A DNA stretch of 64,000 nucleotides from Romanomermis culicivorax. Its lineage: Eukaryota; Nematoda; Enoplea; Mermithida; Mermithidae. Both the position numbers and the translations under genes were made by a program. Below are positions 58,911 through 64,000 of this stretch, one piece after another. The notes below the pieces were generated by a model that saw only the letters and a list, made by a program, of their open reading frames with translations, was not told the origin of the DNA and made no database searches. How positions within the stretch are numbered: the stretch's first letter is position 1; every line of letters begins with the position of its first letter. The stretch covers positions 620,001-684,000 of the forward strand of contig CAWUHX010000174.1 in assembly GCA_963922205.1 (NCBI GenBank), in the 5' to 3' direction.

Positions 58911-60506
58911 TGAGTCCTAAGTGATGACTGGAATATTATCTTCTCACCTACGGCTCTTGTCCAAGGGTTGTGTCTGCGTATCACTGGTGCCTGGGAAACA
59001 TCAGCTGACATGCTCACTCAACCTGAGATGCACTTGGGCCGTGATACTGATCAGGTTGTCCGCCAGGGTAGCGGCACTGATTGATCAGCACGTGACCACC
59101 TTCAAAGCTTTAACTGCAGGTTTGAACGGGTTTACACTTAGCCTCAGCTGGGTCGGTTGTTCAACTTACGCAAGTGTTAGGCATTTGCAGTGGGTACTGC
59201 CTGTGTCTAACAATCGCAAGGGTTGACAACCTTCTTGTAAATTTTCTTATCTAATTTCTCGCATTTCTTTCTCACCTATGATCTTCTTTAGTGTCCCCGC
59301 CAGAATAATTCCTCAGGAATTACAGCACAGCCACTGGTTGGGCCTAAAGTGTGAAAGGCCCCTCTGTAATCATTTTTTTACACTTAAACGCCTTCGTTAG
59401 CTGGCCTAATAATGTCCGCACTAGAGTCGCCCTTAATCCTGAGGCCGCCTCTGTTGGTTGTCCCTATAGCATAATATGCCACTAGTCCGCCTTAGCGAAG
59501 GTGTTCAAGTCCGCCTAAACACATTACAACTGAGTCCACCTTAGCTCTTCACTTTACACTCATTTAATGGACTCAGACTGCACCCCTGATCTCAAGATGC
59601 TTTGAGCCTAGCCTCAAATCATAGGAGGAAGCCTGCATATCCCCACCTCCATTAGGCACAGCTGGGCCAAGGACCCCCATGCCACCCATTTACTGACTGA
59701 GTGTGTCAGAATAGCACCTTGGTACCTGGTGCTCTTGCCTCCAACTGGTGACCTAGCGATCCTCACTTCATCTCAGTGACTGGAATCCCGGCCACCAGCT
59801 GTATATAATGCTCCTGGAGAGTTCCCGTTCTGTTCAAAACGCACATTCCTGTTTTGGGCATGGTTGAAGAATACATGCCAATGTCGTCCCCTTGGGAACC
59901 TCCTGTCTAGTCATCACACTTTTCAGAGATCGCAATTGCTCAGTGAGGCCGATTGCGTAATAGCGCATCCCTTTTGCGTTGTCTGGTGTGTAAACTAATT
60001 TTGTCCCTATCTATTTACACCGACTAAGTTTACTTTAAGTTGTCCCCCTTTACTTATTAATTCTTAAGCTACTTCACGCACTACTCCTAGTGAATAGGAC
60101 TTTGTCCGTTACGAGCTCTCCCATATCCAAGGTTTTGTAAACTAGCACAACAGACTTAACCTCCAAATAAAATTCTCTTATGGGCAGGATTATCCGAACT
60201 AGAGTCCTTACCTCGTCCTTTCTCTTTCGGTTGGGAAACCACCATTTCATTCAAAATTTATTCATTTTTGGTTTCAAATAACCGGGTCTAGCCCCATTTC
60301 CTTCTCTCAAAGTTTGGGACGTATAATTTTCCCTCTCTTTACACACCGGTTACCCCCTCTCTAAGTACATAGGTGACCAGATAAATTCCCTTCTGAGTCA
60401 ACCTATCTCTCTCTGGCCATTCTGAGGGCTAAAACCTTGTTCTTTTCTAGCCCCATCATTGAATGGTCGCTAGTTATTATAAAGAAGAAGTGTTAAAGCC
60501 TCAAAA
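58911..60506 (+). other. Leader region upstream of gag
   Basis: No convincing frame. TATATAA lies at 59,802-59,808, a plausible core promoter about 700 bp before the gag ATG, which would place an LTR border nearby. A stretch rich in GTCCGCCTTAG-type words spans 59,390-59,560. PBS and LTR ends could not be assigned. Confidence 0.4.
59802..59808 (+). promoter_or_regulatory. TATA box candidate
   Basis: TATATAA in a GC-richer context (GCTGTATATAATGC), followed about 30 bp later by TTCTGTTCAAAACG. It lies upstream of gag on the same strand. Sequence evidence only. Confidence 0.35.
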
Positions 60507-61869
60507 ATGCCGTCGCATAAACAATCTCGTAATTCCCGCGCCTCTTCGCCGCGAGACCACAAGAGTAATACTTACCTCATTTTCACAAAATAGAGACACC
60601 TAGACGTTCCTGCCATCTCAGTTCTAGTTTTAATAAGACCAGTGAGCCCCTCTCTATTCAGTTTGATTGAATAGCTTCACAGGCACGATTAACAGTCTTA
60701 GCTACCTTACAGGAAGACCAACTCTCAACTATAAAGTCAGAAGTTGATCTACCTTCACAGATTGATAATAAGGTCCAAGCTGCATTTGAGAATGCCCTTG
60801 GACCGCTCAACCAAAAGCTGGAGGCTATGAATGGCATAAGGCACCCACCTGTGTCCAGCTTCATGGCCCCTCCTGCCTTTTCAGGCACTTTTGGTGAGTC
60901 CATAATGGATTTTATATCTCACTTGACCCCTTTCTTTACATTTCAATGGGTAACAGAAACGGATCATGCAAATAAAATTGCGTTCCTGGAGTCCTGCCTA
61001 ACAGGTCCTGCTCTCGCATCCTACCGGTGACTTTAGCAGTGGAACTCCGCAGCCTACCGGCTATGAAGAGTTCACGGCTTTTCTAAGGAAAGACTTTCCA
61101 GTAGGGCGTGACTCAGATCTGCATCAGCAGTTGATCCAAGATCGCCTGCAGAAGCTGACTGAGTCCGCAATAGTCTACCTTGAGCACCTTAAGAGACTGT
61201 CCAGGGTGGCTTATCCCGATCTTGCAACTGACATTAGGGATTTGACTATAAGACCTATCTTTCTGAGAGGGTTGAAACCAGTCCTTCGAGATAATATTAA
61301 GTTCAGGGAGTTCACAACTCTTGAAGAGACTCTTAAAGCAGCCTGTTATGCAGAATCACAGATTTTTCTGGATGAGATTAGGTATACTGCCCCACCTAAT
61401 GCTGTTTTCTCTTCAGAACAAAGGACCCCCGACAACGTCAGGTCAATGTCGAATCAAAGGGGCACCGCTCAATGTCCGTCGGCAATGCCGTCCGACGAGA
61501 TTCTATGTTTACAATCAAAGATGGCCCGGCTTACGGCTCACGTTGCCCGACTTACGGCTCAGCAAACGGCGCCGCCTCCGAGAAATCTGATGCCGTCATC
61601 GACGCAGTCGGCACGCATCCAAAACGCTGGCGATCCGCCGTCGGGGGCACATTTACAGATGTGCTCTTACCATGGACGCTGCACCCACAACAACACTAGT
61701 TTCCGGGCGCAACATCCCGACAGCGCGGGCCCTAGCAACGCCAAATAGCACCGGCACTAGCCATTGCTATTTTTGTCGAACGAGGGTGCACCCCACTGAC
61801 CGGTGCGACAGACTCTGCCCGCATTGCCGAAAGATACGAGTGCACAGGGCTACGGACTGCCCAAATTAG
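60507..61869 (+). pseudogene. Retroelement gag, frameshifted
   Basis: Begins with an ATG and a basic N-terminus (MPSHKQSRNSRASS), then reads in three frames. The capsid-like part includes PPAFSGTFGESIMDFISHL, AFLESCLTGPALASY (to 61,027), then YEEFTAFLRKDFPVGRDSDL and FLRGLKPVLRDNI (61,050-61,320), matching the gag capsid layout of LTR retrotransposons. Next come YHGRCTHNNTSFRAQHP (61,650-61,715) and two CCHC knuckles (CYFCRTRVHPTDRC and CPHCRKIRVHRATDC, 61,770-61,860), ending at TAG 61,867. Lesions: a stop near 60,669, frame changes near 61,025 and near 61,720. Binds the element RNA and forms particles in intact relatives. Confidence 0.78.
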
Positions 61870-63050
61870 ACCCCCACATTGCCTGGTGAGACTAACTTTG
61901 GTTACTCTTCTCAGGGGGCAAGTGGGAATCTTCGACGTTATGCTAATCCAACTCCTCACGGGACAGGGAACCAATATCGGTCATCCCCACGGCAAAATAA
62001 TGCCGTAGAGGCTACCGATGGTCTTCTTCACCCAGATCTGTTTGATTTGGATGATGAAAATCTGGCTGAACATCTGGCGGATTACTCACAACTGTGTTAT
62101 CCTGTCTGTGTAATCAGTATTGGGTTCTCAGCTGCTGCAGTGGTTTCCGAACCGACTCCGTTGTCGGCTTTGCCACCCCCGCCACTGAAATACGTGACGC
62201 CAGTCAACGTAAACCCGTCAATGACACCCAAAATGACTGGCGACATCAGCCTAATCGTGTCGTATCCACCGACGGAAGGCACACGGGCGCCTCCGGCCCG
62301 TTTTATTGCCCAAGGACCACCACCCGGAATTCCTACGGACTCCGCGTTGGAGGTCATCGGTCAATTGGAATCGATGAATCTGCTGAGTAAACTACCTTCT
62401 TTTTCTGACATTTCAGGTCTGAAAATTAGATATCCTTACAAGTCACCGGCTTTAATGATTTCTCGTTTACAGATTCCTCATCTGTCACCAATGCGATGTG
62501 GGCCGTTTGGTCAAAGGATTTGGCCAAGAAGTATCCGCACCTCCCATGGGCGCTACTCAACGAGCCGTTCGAGGTTGAGGCACTTACGGCAGCTGACGTG
62601 GTGCTATGGGCACCAGTGGCCCTGCGGATATTGGGACTTGACCTTGCTCGACAAGCGCTCGAGTTTATCGCTGATGGAACTATTCGCGCCACCCCGGTGG
62701 ACAAGATCCTGTTGGACAGGGAACAGTCATTGCCGGCAGTGGACGCCATCCGCCGCGCTGTGGAGGAAGCGAGTGGCAACGCGTGGCCCACAGCAGTTGT
62801 TGCCGCGTCACCGTCAATGATGACGACAGCAGCCCAAACACTGGCCGCGATTGCCCAGCAGCAACCAGTGGCCCCCACGAAACCATCGCCCCCGGTTGCC
62901 AACGCCTTTGGAGAGACGTTGCGCGCCCTCAACGACAACGTCAGCATCATTGAGGCATCACCATTCCGGATGGCAACCGCCCCGCGGTCCCTGAAGATTG
63001 ACTTCCCCGGCGAGGACCCGGTATCATCTGATGATGGCGATGAAGAATGA
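61870..63050 (+). CDS. Unidentified ORF in the retroelement, probable 56-bp intron
   Basis: Not recognised. It is open in frame from directly after the gag stop codon UAG to 62,416; then a GT-AG intron (62,417-62,472, CAG/GTCTGA to TTTACAG) joins it in frame to 62,473-63,050. No clear ATG lies at the start; either readthrough of the UAG or an upstream splice would be needed. First part: Pro-rich, low complexity, acidic [19 protein letters not shown]. Second part: [40 protein letters not shown], then Ala/Pro-rich, ending in an acidic [12 protein letters not shown] tail. No protease, RT or integrase motif. AATAAA at 63,123 could end the transcript. It could be an accessory structural protein of the element; function unknown. 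Confidence 0.6.
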
Positions 63051-63096
63051 AGCTGCCCCACGGGTGAACACTGTACATATTGGTGTATATTTATGA

Positions 63097-64000
63097 GCAC
63101 CGTTTGTAAATAGCTTGTACATAATAAATTGGGCCTTCGTGACACTACTGTTCTTACGAATGAGCTCTGCAACACATGCTACTCAGTACCAATTTTGTGG
63201 TCTTTCAAGAAGCGGTCATCCACTTGAGCTACCTCAAAAAGTTGAATGCAAGCCACCAAAATCTTCATGGAGTCCACAATGCATGAATGTTACAGTGTAT
63301 GTTCCTATTTCTGATCCAATCACTACTGTAGCATGGAAGTGCACGGTGCGAAACCGTAAGGTGTGCACCAACACTGGTTTTTTCAGATCTAGGGGCATTA
63401 CTGCAGATGTCATTACCACTCAGCATCTAGCGCCTGCAGCGTGTACGCTAGCACATCGCACAAAGGTGTTTGGCTTACAAAAGCTTGCGGAAATACGCCC
63501 TGGCTTTTATAGCACTAACCAAACACTGGACGTGATGTACTCATGGTGCTGCAGCGACGTCTGAAAGACAGTGTCCAACCCCTTCATTGAGGAGTTACAG
63601 GTTGCTTCGTGGGATGGCACAACGGCTCTAAGTACCTTAGGAGATGTAGGTGGATGCAGTCCTACTGCAGGTCAATGCACTACTCTTGACGGGGTAATTG
63701 TTTGGCCTGCAACAAACTTTAGAGCACAGTGTCATTATCGTCCTCAGGGCAATTACACTGCGTCTGTGTCAGCAAACCATATCATCATCGATGATTTGCA
63801 AATTTCCCTGAAGATCCCGGGAAACTCTCGCGTCTTTCGGTTGTGTCCCGACCTCCGGTTGAACACGGTACAAACGGATCAGCGTCTTCTTCTACGCATT
63901 CACGGAAGATTTAATTTGACCCAAAGGTTGTTCGGATTGGCAAAGGACTCCCGTCCTGACCCCCTCAATGCCAAATTGAACTACCTGGCTCAGCAGATCA
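63097..64000 (+). pseudogene. Env-like glycoprotein ORF, one in-frame stop, runs off the window
   Basis: Starts with a hydrophobic stretch ([12 protein letters not shown], signal-like, 63,118-63,156) and continues as a Cys-rich ectodomain with N-glycosylation sequons (NVT, NYT, NLT) and paired Cys. CTNTGFFRSR followed by a Cys is a pattern known from env-like proteins of invertebrate LTR elements, several of which derive from viral glycoproteins. The frame is interrupted by TGA at 63,562-63,564 and then stays open in the same frame to the window end. No ATG precedes the signal-like part; an acceptor-like TTTGTAAATAG at 63,102-63,113 suggests a spliced mRNA. Membrane anchor and fusion segment would lie beyond the window. 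Exact viral kinship cannot be told. Confidence 0.6.

Noticed and set aside
62426..63175. 249-codon minus-strand open frame opposite the unknown retroelement ORF
   Set aside because: Shadow of the GC-rich plus-strand coding sequence; composition is Ser/Thr-rich and has no start context or homology.

Overview
The window is nuclear DNA from an invertebrate animal. It holds two host genes split by introns with GT-AG borders, long AT-rich introns, and a very dense, nested load of transposons (LINEs, LTR elements, hAT-type elements, Helitron-like and foldback-like elements). The species cannot be named from what is here. Nothing looks bacterial.

Host genes, both on the + strand. (1) About 13.3-25.3 kb: an eight-exon orthologue of PTPDC1, a Cys-based protein phosphatase; the catalytic centre is intact and the model gives 489 residues. 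(2) About 28.6-55.3 kb: a complete alpha-tubulin gene. Its first coding exon is probably only the ATG, five exons lie close together at 32.1-33.6 kb, and the last two exons are reached across introns of 13.2 and 8.1 kb. The joined exons give exactly 450 residues. Nearly everything else in both gene spans is intronic repeat.

Layout. 0-2.5 kb: unassigned sequence and a small palindrome-rich element. 2.5-4.2 kb: dead CR1/Jockey-like LINE (-). 4.4-5.8 kb: foldback-like element D1, with an opposite copy D2 at 26.2-27.7 kb. 7.0-9.3 kb: dead L1/Tx1-like LINE (+), interrupted by foldback-like element A with a perfect 9-bp target duplication. 9.3-10.6 kb: foldback-like element C. 10.6-13.3 kb: unassigned upstream region. 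13.3-25.3 kb: PTPDC1 gene, whose introns carry a Helitron-like composite with a 97-100 bp tandem array, an hAT MITE, and foldback-like element B with a nested TA-flanked MITE. 28.6-55.3 kb: alpha-tubulin gene, with at least ten small hAT-type MITEs showing 8-bp duplications, larger hAT-like elements nested in one another, and a degenerate Ty3/gypsy element with two LTRs (41.6-46.4 kb, -). 55.3-56.8 kb: second copy of the Helitron-like composite, starting about 75 bp after the tubulin stop. 56.8-64 kb: a GC-richer retroelement with a 14-unit hairpin array, a TATA-box leader, a frameshifted gag with zinc knuckles, an unidentified ORF with a probable 56-bp intron, and an env-like ORF that runs off the window. 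No pol is seen between gag and env.

Most unusual structures: the gag-X-env element with its hairpin array; foldback-like elements of one architecture but different repeat units; and hAT-like elements whose ends each carry a different palindromic repeat word.
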